Assembly (NCBI GenBank): GCA_036654415.1 | Contig: JAVVSB010000006.1 | Location: 4,670 to 68,669 of the forward strand | Direction of reading: 5' to 3' | Source of the DNA: Mucinivorans sp036654415 | Lineage (GTDB): Bacteria; Bacteroidota; Bacteroidia; Bacteroidales; Rikenellaceae | DNA: 64,000 bases | Shown: one piece after another, positions 17,589-27,095 of the stretch | Layout of the letters: every line of letters begins with the position of its first letter | How positions within the stretch are numbered: position 1 is the first letter of the stretch | The notes under the pieces: generated by a model | Told to the model about the DNA's origin: nothing | What the model saw: the letters and a program-made list of their open reading frames with translations, nothing else | Database searches by the model: none | Made by a program: the position numbers and the translations under genes

Positions 17589-19602
17589 CTATTGTCGCAC
17601 CACTTTCCGAGCCATATCGATTGCATCAGTGGTTGGAGTTATGGGGTAGGCATTGGTCTGACGTGTCCAGGCAGCCTCCATATCAAAGTAGTCAAAATCT
17701 ATCGGCAAAGCCTTGTTGGTGTTAATATAATCGAAAAAATATTTCCACCGTGGATAGTAAAAATCTCGCAACAGGCCACTCCACTCACGATGAGCATAAT
17801 CGTGAAGTCCACCCTCATTGGCGGCACGATGGTCACCCCAAATAGTGAGCAAAGTTCGGGCATTCCAACGATAAAAATCACGCTCGGCAGGAGTACGCCC
17901 CATTCGCATTGCACTTTCAATCCAGGGACCAACCATAAAATCAGTACGCGAGGAAAGTAAATCATCCTGAAGCAAAATCAATTGCAAAAACTTATTGGAG
18001 AGTGTCTTGAACACATCTTGATCGCCACGGTCAAAAGCTGTACGGATTTGAGGCAATAAGATATGGGCACGATTGGCCACCACTTGACGCGCCAAGTCAA
18101 CTAAATCATACTCAAAATTATTGCACCCACGAAACTTTTCAGCCACCGACATCATAAGCTGTAAAGCACGCTCAAGCTGCTCATTATCATAATACATATC
18201 AGTATTACCCCAAGTAGACACATGCTCTATCTCAAGTGCTGGACGGGCACAAAGCACCGACTCGCAAGTACCCTCTTTTGGTGTATCATAAGGTGCATTA
18301 TAGGCTGTACTACCCAATATCTGCCAAGCCTCAACAAGCTCAGCTGTTGAATTACCGTAGCGTCTCTTTGGCCACTGCGCCAACCACGACNNNNNNNNNN
18401 ATAACTCGCTGCATTTTGCCATAGAGACCAACATTACCACCAAAATTAAGAATCATATTATATATCCAGTCGTGCTGTTCATAACCATTTTTGCGGTACC
18501 AAGGGCTCCTGGTGTCGCCCCACTGAGGACGCTCTTCGGAGGCTAAATCCAGCACCACCACATCACCAGCAGGCAGATGGCCTATCATGCCCATGCGAGG
18601 ATTGTCCTGCCAAGCCTGAGCCACCCACACACCTCCTGGAGAGGCCTTTTTCATGGCATTATAGATGGCTGTACCACTAGCCTTTAAATCTACGCCTTGG
18701 ACACTACCTCCCTCATGAAAAGGGTCGATGGCGTAATATTTGGCTGTGCCAAAAAGTTTTTCATAATTACGATAATAGACATCAGCTATTTCGGCAAAGC
18801 GAGGATCTGTGGGTTGCAAAAAAGCTGGACGATTAAAGCCACACCAAAGCCCAGGGTCTTGAACATTGAGCCCCAACTTGGTCCCTGCATTACGTGGAAT
18901 CATACCAGAATAACCTACAAAGACAGGCTCGATGCCAAACTCACGATAACGCGCCACTATTTTTTGTTGCAACTCAACCTGAGAATCATACCAGTTTTGA
19001 GGATTGGGACCACCCCACCCCTCCAAATTATTCATCAGCCACCAAGCCTGATGAGCTGGACCAGCAATAAATTCATCAATTTCTGGTTTGGAGTAACCAA
19101 GTTCCAATAGTGTGGCGCGCCATACCGAGGCTGCACCGTTAAGAGCAAGTGGCATATTGATACCATGAAGAGCCATCCAATCTATCTCCTGTTGCCAACG
19201 GTCCCAACCCCAAAAAGCCATGGAGTAGGAGAATGTACAATAGTTAAGATAATAACGCAGGAGCATTTTGGTGGAGTGACGTTCCACACTATCCACACGT
19301 GGCAATTTACCAAGACGTGCTTTCATATTACCCCAAGTAAGGTTGACCCCAACGTGATATTTAAGATACCAGTTAAGCCCCGAGGCAACACTAACCCAAT
19401 TGTTGCCACGGACAACCACCTTGCCACCTTTTTGCGAGAGTTCAAAAAAATCCTCGGACGACTGTTGGTCAGAAAGTTCAAAGACAAACTTTTTACTGGC
19501 ACCAACTTCGATGCGCTCGGCCAAACCCGACACTGGACTACCAGCCCAAACACAAAGAGAAGTTAGAGCAAAAACAACGGAGATTAAAACTGTTTTTTTC
19601 AT
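17589..19602 (-). CDS. GH89 alpha-N-acetylglucosaminidase, split by gap
   Basis: NAGLU-type enzyme that removes terminal alpha-linked GlcNAc, as on gastric-type mucins or heparan sulfate. A signal peptide (MKKTVLISVVFALTSLCVWAG) precedes the N-terminal domain, and the barrel shows YYLNYCTFSYSMAFWGWDRW, DWMALHGINMPLAL and DPFHEGG with one catalytic Glu. The frame runs 19602 to 18401, meets ten Ns, then resumes in a different frame at SWLAQWPKRRYGN and continues to the stop at 17589. Compared from memory with human NAGLU, about 45-50 residues containing the second catalytic Glu are missing, so the gap is really about 150 bases. The gene is probably intact in the organism. It begins nine bases after the SRPBCC gene in the pyrE unit. 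Confidence 0.9.
18391..18400. other. Scaffold gap of ten Ns
   Basis: Ten undetermined bases inside the GH89 gene. The number is probably a placeholder: protein alignment suggests about 150 bases are absent, and the frame does not continue across ten bases. Confidence 0.97.
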
Positions 19603-19611
19603 TATTTTACA

Positions 19612-20010
19612 CTATTTAAAGCCTTGAGCTATTTGAGAGGCTATATTGTCGAGAGCTTGTTGTAACTTACCACCTATCATCATTTTCATCATCGTATTGA
19701 GCTCCACATCGAGCACCAAACGCATACGTGTTTGGGAGCAGGACAACTCCTTGAATTGTATCCAGAAGGTAAAGGGGAAAGGTGCTCCACCCTGACCCTG
19801 CCCCACCTTGACCAAAGTGTTGGGTGTACGCTCAATAATAGAGAGAGAGACTCTAAAACCCTTAGCCATAAAGCTACATGTGTCGTCATCGGCCTGCCAA
19901 CTATCGACCCGAGTAGAGAGCATGGGGGTAAAATTAGAGAATTTCGAGAGGGCACCAAAGACCACCTCTGCGGGGCGCAAAATCTGTTGTTGTTTACTTT
20001 CGTACTTCAT
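19612..20010 (-). CDS. Small SRPBCC (START-like) family protein
   Basis: 132 aa from the ATG at 20010; the frame is open two codons further to a TTG but the ATG is preferred. The pattern fits the SRPBCC/polyketide-cyclase-like fold: early ILRPAEVVFGALSKFSNF, central beta-strands, and a long C-terminal helix (MIGGKLQQALDNIASQIAQ). Such proteins bind hydrophobic ligands; no specific role is predictable. It lies nine bases after the pyrE stop and nine before the GH89 start, so it is co-transcribed with both. Confidence 0.75.
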   Translation of the reverse strand: MKYESKQQQILRPAEVVFGALSKFSNFTPMLSTRVDSWQADDDTCSFMAKGFRVSLSIIERTPNTLVKVGQGQGGAPFPFTFWIQFKELSCSQTRMRLVLDVELNTMMKMMIGGKLQQALDNIASQIAQGFK

Positions 20011-20019
20011 GGTCAATCG

Positions 20020-20643
20020 TTATTTACCCCACTGCGAAGGGTTGGCACGCCACTCTTTTAAAGTCTCTATCTGCTCAGCTGTGACATAATTTTCGGCAAC
20101 AGCCTCCTCAATAAGTGCGTTATAATTACACAAAGTGGTCAACTCCACATTGGCTTGAGCAAAGTTCTCTTGAGCCTTGGCGAAACCATAGGTAAAGATG
20201 GCCACCATGCCCTGCACATCGCACCCTGTGGCACGTAGAGCCTCAACCGCACTGAGAGAACTACCTCCAGTGGAAATTAAATCCTCGACCACGACCACCT
20301 TCTGCCCACGTTCAAAATAGCCCTCAACTTGGTTAGATAGACCATGGTCTTTGGGAGATGAACGCACATAAATAGCTGGTAAACCAAGCTCCTCGGCAGC
20401 CAAAACCCCCCAAGCAATAGCTCCTGTGGCAACCCCTGCCACAACCTGAGCATCGGGGTACTTACTCGCAATAACCTTTGCGAAGGATTCGTAAACCAAA
20501 GCACGCGCCTCGACAAAAGATAATACCTTGCGATTGTCGCAGTATATAGGGCTATGCCAGCCACTGGCCCATATAAATGGATTTGCTGGACTCAATTTAA
20601 TTGCTTTAATTTGTAGTAGTGTACGTGCTATCTCTTTTTCCAT
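20020..20643 (-). CDS. pyrE: Orotate phosphoribosyltransferase
   Basis: Forms orotidine monophosphate from orotate and PRPP in pyrimidine synthesis (207 aa). FIWASGWHSPIYCDNR is the N-terminal orotate-binding segment; VVVVEDLISTGGS is the PRPP-binding loop with its two acidic residues. First gene of a minus-strand unit with the SRPBCC gene and the GH89 gene. Its promoter element overlaps the first codons of the divergent NUDIX gene. Confidence 0.96.
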   Translation of the reverse strand: MEKEIARTLLQIKAIKLSPANPFIWASGWHSPIYCDNRKVLSFVEARALVYESFAKVIASKYPDAQVVAGVATGAIAWGVLAAEELGLPAIYVRSSPKDHGLSNQVEGYFERGQKVVVVEDLISTGGSSLSAVEALRATGCDVQGMVAIFTYGFAKAQENFAQANVELTTLCNYNALIEEAVAENYVTAEQIETLKEWRANPSQWGK

Positions 20644-20670
20644 GTTTTAAAAAATTTAACTATTGTTACG

Positions 20671-21090
20671 ATGAACAAAGATACAAAAATTATTCAAGCC
20701 GCAGGCGGTTTGGTACTAAATTCACAAGGAGAAATATTAATGATTTTTCGTAGAGGCTTTTGGGACCTACCAAAAGGCAAACTCGAAAAGGGTGAAACAT
20801 TGGAGCAGTGCGCCCTACGCGAGGTGTGCGAAGAGTGTGGCCTGGAAATAGATATGCTACAACTGCAACGGCCATTGTGCACCACCGTCCACCACTACGA
20901 GCAGGACAACACAGCCATTGAAAAACACAGCCATTGGTGGGCCATGTTGTACGCAGGTCAAGCACCTTTAACGCCACAAACCCAGGAAGATATAGAGCGT
21001 GCCGTATGGCTCACTCCTGCCGAAGCATTGGGCAAATTAGACAGAGCCTATGCCACAATTTCAGAGGTGTTTAAGGCTTATATCGGTTAG
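20671..21090 (+). CDS. NUDIX hydrolase
   Basis: 139 aa. The NUDIX box (about residues 37-59) is complete: GKLEKGET, then REVCEECGL with the metal-binding REXXEE core. These enzymes hydrolyse nucleoside diphosphates linked to another moiety; the substrate is unknown, with diadenosine polyphosphate or (d)NTP cleansing as possibilities. Divergent from pyrE with 27 bases between start codons, and convergent with the MBOAT gene (stop codons overlap by four bases). Confidence 0.93.
   Translation: MNKDTKIIQAAGGLVLNSQGEILMIFRRGFWDLPKGKLEKGETLEQCALREVCEECGLEIDMLQLQRPLCTTVHHYEQDNTAIEKHSHWWAMLYAGQAPLTPQTQEDIERAVWLTPAEALGKLDRAYATISEVFKAYIG
20676..20683 (-). promoter_or_regulatory. -7 promoter element for pyrE unit
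   Basis: Minus strand reads TATCTTTG, exact TAnnTTTG, 32 bases before the pyrE ATG. It lies inside the first codons of the divergent NUDIX gene, so the two promoters may interfere. Confidence 0.55.
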
Positions 21091-22670
21091 AATTGAAAGT
21101 AGATAAAGGACTGAAGTTCGCCTGTACGTAACTGCATCACAAGCCAGATAACCACTGAAATAACCACGGGGTAAACCCACAGTGGCAGAGCTATGTAACG
21201 CTGCATAACCCGCTTTTCAAAACTGTCAGAGACGAAATGGGTGATGTAGCCCAGTAACAAAAATATAAGTACCCACTTATACCCCACCACAAAGTCAAAG
21301 AATATCTCGGGATGAAAGTTTGTAAAAATCTGCGAGAGCATATCCCAAGCCTTGGACATATCAGAGGCACGGAAGAATATCCAGCTAAAGCATATTAAAT
21401 GAAAGGTAATAAAGATTCCTAAGATGCGACGCCACCGCTTCATATCCTGCCCCTGAGCTTTGAAAGAGCTAAAACGCCCCATGGTCCACTTATGCACTGC
21501 CAAAGAGCCACCATGGATGGCACCCCAAAGCAAAAAACGAAGCGAAGCCCCATGCCAAAGCCCACCTAAAAGCATAGTTATAATAAGGTTGAGGTAGGTT
21601 CTAAACTTGCCTTTACGGTTACCTCCCAAGGATATATAGAGGTAATCCTTGAGCCAACTGCTGAGCGAAATGTGCCAACGTCGCCAAAATTCGGTAATGG
21701 TGGCTGACTTATATGGAGAGTCGAAGTTGGCATTAAAACGGAATCCCAGTAACAGAGCCATACCTATGGCCATATCGGAGTAACCAGAGAAGTCGCAATA
21801 AATCTGCATCGCATAACCGTAAGTACCCATTAAATTCTCCAACCCGCTATAGAGCATAGGCTCGTCAAAGACGCGGTCAACAAAGTTCACGCTAATAAAG
21901 TCTGAAATGACAGCTTTTTTAAACAAACCACAAGTAATCAAAAACATAGCCTCGCCCAATTCACTACGACTCACAGTTATGGGCGTACGACGAATCTGCC
22001 ATATAAAATCACGCGCCCGAACAATGGGACCTGCAACCAGTTGTGGAAAAAAAGAGACATAAAATAGATAATCCCAATAGTAGCGCAGAGGTGTGATTCT
22101 ATCTCGATAAATATCAATCACATAACTCATAGACTGAAAAGTAAAAAACGAAATGCCGATTGGAAGAAAAAGATTAGCAAAATCGAAAGGGGCCGAAACG
22201 AAATTATTAATAATCTCGATAAAAAGATTGGTGTACTTAAAATAGCAGAGTAACCCAATATTGATTGTACAACTAAGTGCCAGCAATAACCGCTTACGCA
22301 GCAAATAACCAGCCCGAGACATAAAATAACCTATGGTAAAATCACTAAGCGAAACAAAAACCAATAGCAGAAAATACATTCCACTAGTTTTGTAATAAAA
22401 ATAGAGCGAAAAAGCTATAACAAAAAAGATACGAAGATTGGTGGTCTTCTGTAATAAACTGTAGATGATTGTGAAACCTAAAAAGAGAAATAAGAACAGG
22501 CCGCTGGTAAACATTAACGGCTCACTCGGTATACACTTTAGTTGTTCAAATATTAAGGTTAAATATTCCACAAAACTTATAAAATTTGAGGTCAAAGGTA
22601 AATCATTTGATAAGATTCTCCAAATATTTGCCCACGTGGTGAAATAAATATTTTTAACCAAAATCTTCAT
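21087..22670 (-). CDS. MBOAT O-acyltransferase, AlgI/DltB-like
   Basis: Polytopic inner-membrane protein (527 aa, about 11-12 helices) of the membrane-bound O-acyltransferase family. Signature segments: DFSGYSDMAIGMALLLG, FWRRWHISLSSWLKDYLY, GGNRKG and LLGGLWHGASLRF with the catalytic His. AlgI-type members pass acyl groups, usually acetyl, across the membrane to polysaccharides. No AlgJ/AlgX/DltD-like partner is next to it, so the acceptor is unknown. The start at 22670 is an ATG; I see no TAnnTTTG element upstream. Confidence 0.92.
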   Translation of the reverse strand: MKILVKNIYFTTWANIWRILSNDLPLTSNFISFVEYLTLIFEQLKCIPSEPLMFTSGLFLFLFLGFTIIYSLLQKTTNLRIFFVIAFSLYFYYKTSGMYFLLLVFVSLSDFTIGYFMSRAGYLLRKRLLLALSCTINIGLLCYFKYTNLFIEIINNFVSAPFDFANLFLPIGISFFTFQSMSYVIDIYRDRITPLRYYWDYLFYVSFFPQLVAGPIVRARDFIWQIRRTPITVSRSELGEAMFLITCGLFKKAVISDFISVNFVDRVFDEPMLYSGLENLMGTYGYAMQIYCDFSGYSDMAIGMALLLGFRFNANFDSPYKSATITEFWRRWHISLSSWLKDYLYISLGGNRKGKFRTYLNLIITMLLGGLWHGASLRFLLWGAIHGGSLAVHKWTMGRFSSFKAQGQDMKRWRRILGIFITFHLICFSWIFFRASDMSKAWDMLSQIFTNFHPEIFFDFVVGYKWVLIFLLLGYITHFVSDSFEKRVMQRYIALPLWVYPVVISVVIWLVMQLRTGELQSFIYFQF

Positions 22671-22684
22671 TCAATAGCAGTTGC

Positions 22685-22715
22685 TTTGATGAATCCACAA
22701 AAACCACTACCTTTG
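22685..22715 (+). promoter_or_regulatory. Complete Bacteroidota promoter (-33 and -7)
   Basis: TTTG at 22685-22688, a 19-base spacer, then TACCTTTG at 22708-22715. This matches the full TTTG-N19-TAnnTTTG consensus. It lies inside the open frame upstream of the lipoprotein and so fixes the start at 22734. Confidence 0.75.
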
Positions 22716-22733
22716 AACAATTATTTTTATATT

Positions 22734-23648
22734 ATGAGACAGCTAATAATCTTATTTATTGCGGGTTGCCTACTGGGTAGTTGTTCTGAACCACAACAAA
22801 AACCAAAGCACCCCAAAAAGTTCAAAATGGTGGAAGTCCCCACCGCCCTAAGCTCGCAAAAAGAGCGGGTGGAGTTTGTAATCCAAAACTATTGGAAGAG
22901 CTACAATTTTGCCGACACCACACTAATTCAACGCCAGGAGTTCACAGAACAGGCTTTTGCCGATTTTATCCAAATACTGTTCAATATCACCCCCGAGCAA
23001 GCTAGAGTGGCCATAGACAAACAGATGCAAAGCGCAATAATTGCATCACAAGAGATGTTCGACCACTTTTGCTCGCTATACCAAAAATACCTCTACGACC
23101 CAAATTCGCCCATGCGTAATGAAGAGCTATATATGGTATATCTTCAAAGTATACTGAGTAACCCACTGGTGGAGACGACAATGAAGATAAGGCCTGAGTA
23201 CCAGTTAGAGATGGCCCTAAAAAACAGAAAATCGACCAAAACCGCAGACTTTAATTTCACCGATAGCCATAAGCATAAAAACTCGCTATATAACTCGCTT
23301 AAAGAACGTACAATACTGTTTTTTAATAACCCCGACTGCCACAATTGCGCCCAAGTGAAGCAACAGATGGCATCATCAATAATCATTGAACAACTCAGCA
23401 CACAGGGGCGTCTGCAAATAGTGTCCATCTATGTGGATGAGGATATGGGACCTTGGTTTCGCCAAGCAGACCAAGTGCCAGTCACTTGGATTAACGGTTA
23501 CACCAAAGGGACAGGTGTGCAGATGAGCACCGTTTACGACCTAAGGGCCATACCAACACTATATTTACTTGATGGGCAGGGTATAGTGCTGCTTAAAGAT
23601 GCCCCTTTTGAACAGATAGAGGCCTTTTTAGACCAGGAAAACTCCTAA
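22734..23648 (+). CDS. Thioredoxin-like lipoprotein with DUF5106-like region
   Basis: 304 aa from the ATG at 22734 (MRQLIILFIAGCLLGSC); the longer frame from 22686 is rejected because the promoter lies inside it. Lipobox LLGSC makes it a lipoprotein. The middle part (about 35-190) is helical and resembles the DUF5106 region found before thioredoxin domains in Bacteroidetes. The C-terminal thioredoxin fold has NPDCHNC (a CXXC pair) and a cis-Pro motif RAIPTLY. Likely an envelope thiol-disulfide protein, perhaps in stress or cytochrome maturation; partner unknown. Single-gene unit upstream of guaA. Confidence 0.8.
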   Translation: MRQLIILFIAGCLLGSCSEPQQKPKHPKKFKMVEVPTALSSQKERVEFVIQNYWKSYNFADTTLIQRQEFTEQAFADFIQILFNITPEQARVAIDKQMQSAIIASQEMFDHFCSLYQKYLYDPNSPMRNEELYMVYLQSILSNPLVETTMKIRPEYQLEMALKNRKSTKTADFNFTDSHKHKNSLYNSLKERTILFFNNPDCHNCAQVKQQMASSIIIEQLSTQGRLQIVSIYVDEDMGPWFRQADQVPVTWINGYTKGTGVQMSTVYDLRAIPTLYLLDGQGIVLLKDAPFEQIEAFLDQENS

Positions 23649-23700
23649 ATAAACCGCCTTTAATAGACAAACCAGACCACAAATAATTGTTGTTTGGTGA

Positions 23701-23716
23701 TATTTTTGTAACTTTG
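23701..23716 (+). promoter_or_regulatory. Tandem -7 elements for guaA
   Basis: TATTTTTG (23701-23708) and TAACTTTG (23709-23716) are two adjacent exact TAnnTTTG matches. The second has ATTG 19 bases upstream (23686-23689), a three-of-four -33 match, and lies 31 bases before the guaA ATG. Confidence 0.55.
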
Positions 23717-23747
23717 TCTCCTAAAAAATATAGTACAAATCAATAAT

Positions 23748-25271
23748 ATGCAGAAAATTCTTATCCTTGATTTTGGTTCGCAATACACCCAGCTCATAGC
23801 CCGAAGAGTGCGTGAGCTCAATGTCTATTGTGAAATACACCCTTTCAATAAATTTCCAAAAGTTGAAGACTTTACGGGGGTGATACTCTCGGGCAGCCCT
23901 TTTTCAGTACGTGACAAAAACGCACCGCAAGTGGATTTAACCAGTATTAAAGGCAAAATGCCACTTTTGGGAGTGTGTTACGGTGCTCAATACTTAGCTC
24001 ATAACTTTGGCGGAGAGGTGGCACCAAGTGGCTCACGCGAATATGGGCGTGCCCATCTAAGCAAAATAGAACCAGAAAATCCACTCATTAAGAACCTTTC
24101 GGATAGTTCGCAAGTATGGATGTCGCACGGCGACACGATTGTGAAAATTCCACAAAATTATACCATTATTGCTTCGACTGAAGATGTAGCCGTGGCTGCT
24201 TTTGCCATCAAAGGTGAACAGAGTTGGGGTATACAATTCCACCCAGAGGTTTACCACAGCGAGCAGGGACTAGAACTACTGCGTCACTTTGTAGTCGACA
24301 TCTGTGGATGCGCTCAGGATTGGACACCAAAAGGCTATATTGAGACCACAGTGGAGGAGCTGCGCACAAAAATAGGCAAGGATAAAGTTGTACTTGGGCT
24401 CTCGGGCGGTGTCGATTCGTCAGTGGCGGCTGAACTGCTGCACCGTGCCATCGGAGAGCAGTTGGTATGTATATTTGTGGATATGGGTCTACTACGCGGA
24501 GGTGAATATGCCTCGGTGCTGGACAGTTATAAAACTATGGGGCTCAATGTTATAGGCGTTGATGCAGGAGCCAAATTCCTGGGTGACTTAAAAGGAATAA
24601 CCGACCCCGAACAAAAACGCAAGGTGATAGGACGCGATTTTATTGAAGTTTTTGACCAACAGGCTAAAAAGCTTACCGATGTGAAATGGCTGGCTCAAGG
24701 AACAATCTATCCTGACGTAATTGAGAGTGTATCGGTTAACGGTCCATCAATGACCATCAAGTCGCACCACAATGTGGGCGGACTACCCAAAGAGATGAAC
24801 CTTAAAATTGTAGAGCCACTGCGTCTACTCTTTAAAGATGAGGTAAGACGTATAGGACGAGAGTTGCAGGTACCAGAGAATATTCTGGGTCGCCACCCAT
24901 TCCCAGGTCCAGGGCTCGGTATACGTATTTTGGGCGAAGTGACACCAGAAAAGGTGGCCATACTGCAAGCAGCAGACAAAATATTTATTGACTCGTTGCG
25001 TGAATGGGGACTATACGACAAAGTATGGCAAGCTGGGGTGATGTTGCTACCTGTACAAAGTGTGGGGGTAATGGGCGATGAGCGTACGTATGAAAGTTGT
25101 GTAGCCCTTCGCGCTGTGGCTTCGACTGACGGCATGACAGCTGACTGGGTACACCTGCCATACGAATTCTTGGCCAAAGTCAGTGGTGAGATAATCAACA
25201 AAGTACGCGGCATTAACCGAGTAGTGTACGATATTTCGTCAAAACCACCTGCAACCATAGAATGGGAATAA
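23748..25271 (+). CDS. guaA: GMP synthase (glutamine-hydrolysing)
   Basis: Aminates XMP to GMP using glutamine and ATP (507 aa). Amidotransferase domain: DFGSQYTQLIARR, GVCYGAQ with the nucleophile Cys, and FHPEV with the catalytic His. ATP pyrophosphatase domain: LSGGVDSS P-loop near residue 222. C-terminal dimerisation domain ends SKPPATIEWE, the standard GuaA end. A tandem promoter precedes it, and the methyltransferase gene begins at its 3' end, so guaA may also drive the efflux genes. Confidence 0.98.
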   Translation: MQKILILDFGSQYTQLIARRVRELNVYCEIHPFNKFPKVEDFTGVILSGSPFSVRDKNAPQVDLTSIKGKMPLLGVCYGAQYLAHNFGGEVAPSGSREYGRAHLSKIEPENPLIKNLSDSSQVWMSHGDTIVKIPQNYTIIASTEDVAVAAFAIKGEQSWGIQFHPEVYHSEQGLELLRHFVVDICGCAQDWTPKGYIETTVEELRTKIGKDKVVLGLSGGVDSSVAAELLHRAIGEQLVCIFVDMGLLRGGEYASVLDSYKTMGLNVIGVDAGAKFLGDLKGITDPEQKRKVIGRDFIEVFDQQAKKLTDVKWLAQGTIYPDVIESVSVNGPSMTIKSHHNVGGLPKEMNLKIVEPLRLLFKDEVRRIGRELQVPENILGRHPFPGPGLGIRILGEVTPEKVAILQAADKIFIDSLREWGLYDKVWQAGVMLLPVQSVGVMGDERTYESCVALRAVASTDGMTADWVHLPYEFLAKVSGEIINKVRGINRVVYDISSKPPATIEWE

Positions 25272-25933
25272 AGATGAGACGATATATCAATAAAGCCATT
25301 GCTACTTTAGGGCTCAAAAACCTGTTTTTTGCGGGTTCAAAGAGCTATTGGGAAAAAAGGTACCTCAGCGGAGGCAACTCTGGGTCAGGTTCCTACAATC
25401 GTCTATCTGAATTCAAGGCCGAGATACTAAATAATTTTTGTACCACACACTCCATAGAACACGTGGTAGAGTTTGGTTCTGGAGATGGTAACCAACTATC
25501 ACTTAGCAATTACCATCACTACGTGGGATTAGATGTTTCACCCACGGCTGTGGAGAAATGTATGGCAAAATTTGAGAAGGACCCTACTCGCTCGTTCTAT
25601 CTGCTGGGAACGGTGGATTTGAAGGATGAGAAATTCAAGTGCGAGCTAAGTCTATCTCTTGATGTGATTTTCCACCTGGTGGAAGATTCTGTCTTTGAGG
25701 AATATATATATAATCTATTCTCAGTGTCAACAGATTATGTAATCATCTACTCTAGTAACTATAACCGACGGGAGGCTGCACACGTGCGCCATCGCTGTTT
25801 TACCTATTTTGTGGAGCAAAATATCCACAACTTCGTTTTGGAACAGACCATCAAAAATCGTTACCCATTTGAAGCATCAAACAGTGACCTTACATCATTT
25901 GCCGATTTCTATATTTACAAAAAAACCAATTAA
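25262..25933 (+). CDS. Class I SAM-dependent methyltransferase
   Basis: 223 aa if started at the ATG at 25262 (10-base overlap with guaA), or 219 aa from the ATG at 25274, two bases after the guaA stop; I cannot decide. Motif I for SAM binding is VEFGSGDGNQ, followed by VGLDVSP at the end of beta-2; SLDVIFHL is motif IV-like. The substrate is unknown. It precedes the efflux genes by 13 bases, so it is in the same transcript, but nothing ties its function to efflux. Confidence 0.8.
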   Translation: MGIKMRRYINKAIATLGLKNLFFAGSKSYWEKRYLSGGNSGSGSYNRLSEFKAEILNNFCTTHSIEHVVEFGSGDGNQLSLSNYHHYVGLDVSPTAVEKCMAKFEKDPTRSFYLLGTVDLKDEKFKCELSLSLDVIFHLVEDSVFEEYIYNLFSVSTDYVIIYSSNYNRREAAHVRHRCFTYFVEQNIHNFVLEQTIKNRYPFEASNSDLTSFADFYIYKKTN

Positions 25934-25946
25934 AAACGAAACACTA

Positions 25947-27047
25947 ATGGCTAAATTTTCTTCACTTTTGTTTCTTGCCCTCACCGTATGCGCATGCGGT
26001 AATGCACCTATAAAACAGGCGACCATTCCCACATACCCATGTGCTAAGATTGACACGGCCAGCGCCATTATCTTTTCGGATTTTGCAGCCGAAATCAAAA
26101 GCGAAGTTGTGGTTGACATACGCCCACGTGTTTCAGGCTACTTAAGTAAGATAGCCGTATCAGAAGGAGCTCCCGTGGCTCAAGGTCAGGTGCTTTTTGT
26201 GATAGACCAAGCCGAGTTGGAACAACAATACAACGCTGCCGTGGCTAGTGTAGACGTGGCACGAGCCAATGTGGCCACAGCTGAACTAGAAGTACGGAAA
26301 ATGAAGCCGCTGGTGGAGAAGGGTATCATCAGCCCCTTTGAGTTGGAGGCAGCTAGTAGTAGCCTCACAGCGGCATTGGCCAATTTGGACTATGCTATTT
26401 CGCAAAAAAATAACGCCAAAATTAACCTTGGATACGCCACCGTCACCTCGCCTGTTAAAGGGGTTGTAGGACGTATTGTGGCACGTCAGGGGACTTTGGT
26501 ATCACCTTCGGACCCCACTCCGCTGACCAGCGTGTCGGGCGATGGAAGTGTGTCAGCCTACTTCTCAATCGATGAACAAAGTATGTTGGACATAGCCGCT
26601 GCAGTGGACGGATTGAGTCTGTCAGAAAAGATAGCTAAATTACCAAGTGTCAATCTTTTACTTTCAAATAAGAGTATCTATCCCTACCCTGGCAAATTGG
26701 AACTGGCAAGTGGGTTGGTGGATATGACAACTGGGTCAGTACAACTCAAGGCCAATTTTGAAAACAAAAACACGACCCTTCGCTCTGGTAGTTCGGGCGT
26801 GGTGCGCCTAAATAATCCTGTACACGGGGCTATCATAGTTCCACAAAAAGCCACCTACGAGATGCAAGACCGCCGAATGGTCTATGTGGTGACCGACAGC
26901 AGCACACTTAAATCAACACTAATCGATGTAAAAGGGGTTACAGGCGATAATTACGTGGTGGATGGCGACCTTAAATTGGGAGATGTGATTCTACTAGAAG
27001 GGCTTGATTATGTAAAAGATGGGGATAAAATAGAGCCCAAACTTTAA
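25947..27047 (+). CDS. RND efflux periplasmic adaptor (HlyD/AcrA family)
   Basis: 366 aa. The frame is open from 25809, but the ATG at 25947 gives a signal peptide with a lipobox (LTVCAC) and lies just after the methyltransferase stop. Domains: barrel-sandwich hybrid (VVDIRPRVSGYLSKIAV and NLGYATVTSPVKGVVGRI), an alpha-helical hairpin between them, then beta-barrel and membrane-proximal domains. It bridges the inner-membrane RND pump and the outer-membrane channel encoded immediately downstream. Confidence 0.93.
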   Translation: MAKFSSLLFLALTVCACGNAPIKQATIPTYPCAKIDTASAIIFSDFAAEIKSEVVVDIRPRVSGYLSKIAVSEGAPVAQGQVLFVIDQAELEQQYNAAVASVDVARANVATAELEVRKMKPLVEKGIISPFELEAASSSLTAALANLDYAISQKNNAKINLGYATVTSPVKGVVGRIVARQGTLVSPSDPTPLTSVSGDGSVSAYFSIDEQSMLDIAAAVDGLSLSEKIAKLPSVNLLLSNKSIYPYPGKLELASGLVDMTTGSVQLKANFENKNTTLRSGSSGVVRLNNPVHGAIIVPQKATYEMQDRRMVYVVTDSSTLKSTLIDVKGVTGDNYVVDGDLKLGDVILLEGLDYVKDGDKIEPKL

Positions 27048-27095
27048 ACAAGCGAGCAGCTGCTAAATTAGTCCGCAATTTAATTTATTTTCAAA

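Noticed and set aside
17589..18443. Separate gene beginning within the gap flank (14 residues then Ns)
   Set aside because: Its first residues come from the wrong frame next to the N run; the rest continues the GH89 protein.
23649..23700. Terminator after the thioredoxin-like lipoprotein
   Set aside because: Only a five-base CAAAC/GTTTG pairing with a long loop; too weak to call.
25809..25946. Longer N-terminus for the RND adaptor
   Set aside because: It would run through the end of the methyltransferase gene and bury the lipoprotein signal peptide.
27048..27095. Operator at AGCAGCTGCT palindrome between adaptor and RND genes
   Set aside because: A single 10-base palindrome inside an operon, with no promoter; likely chance.
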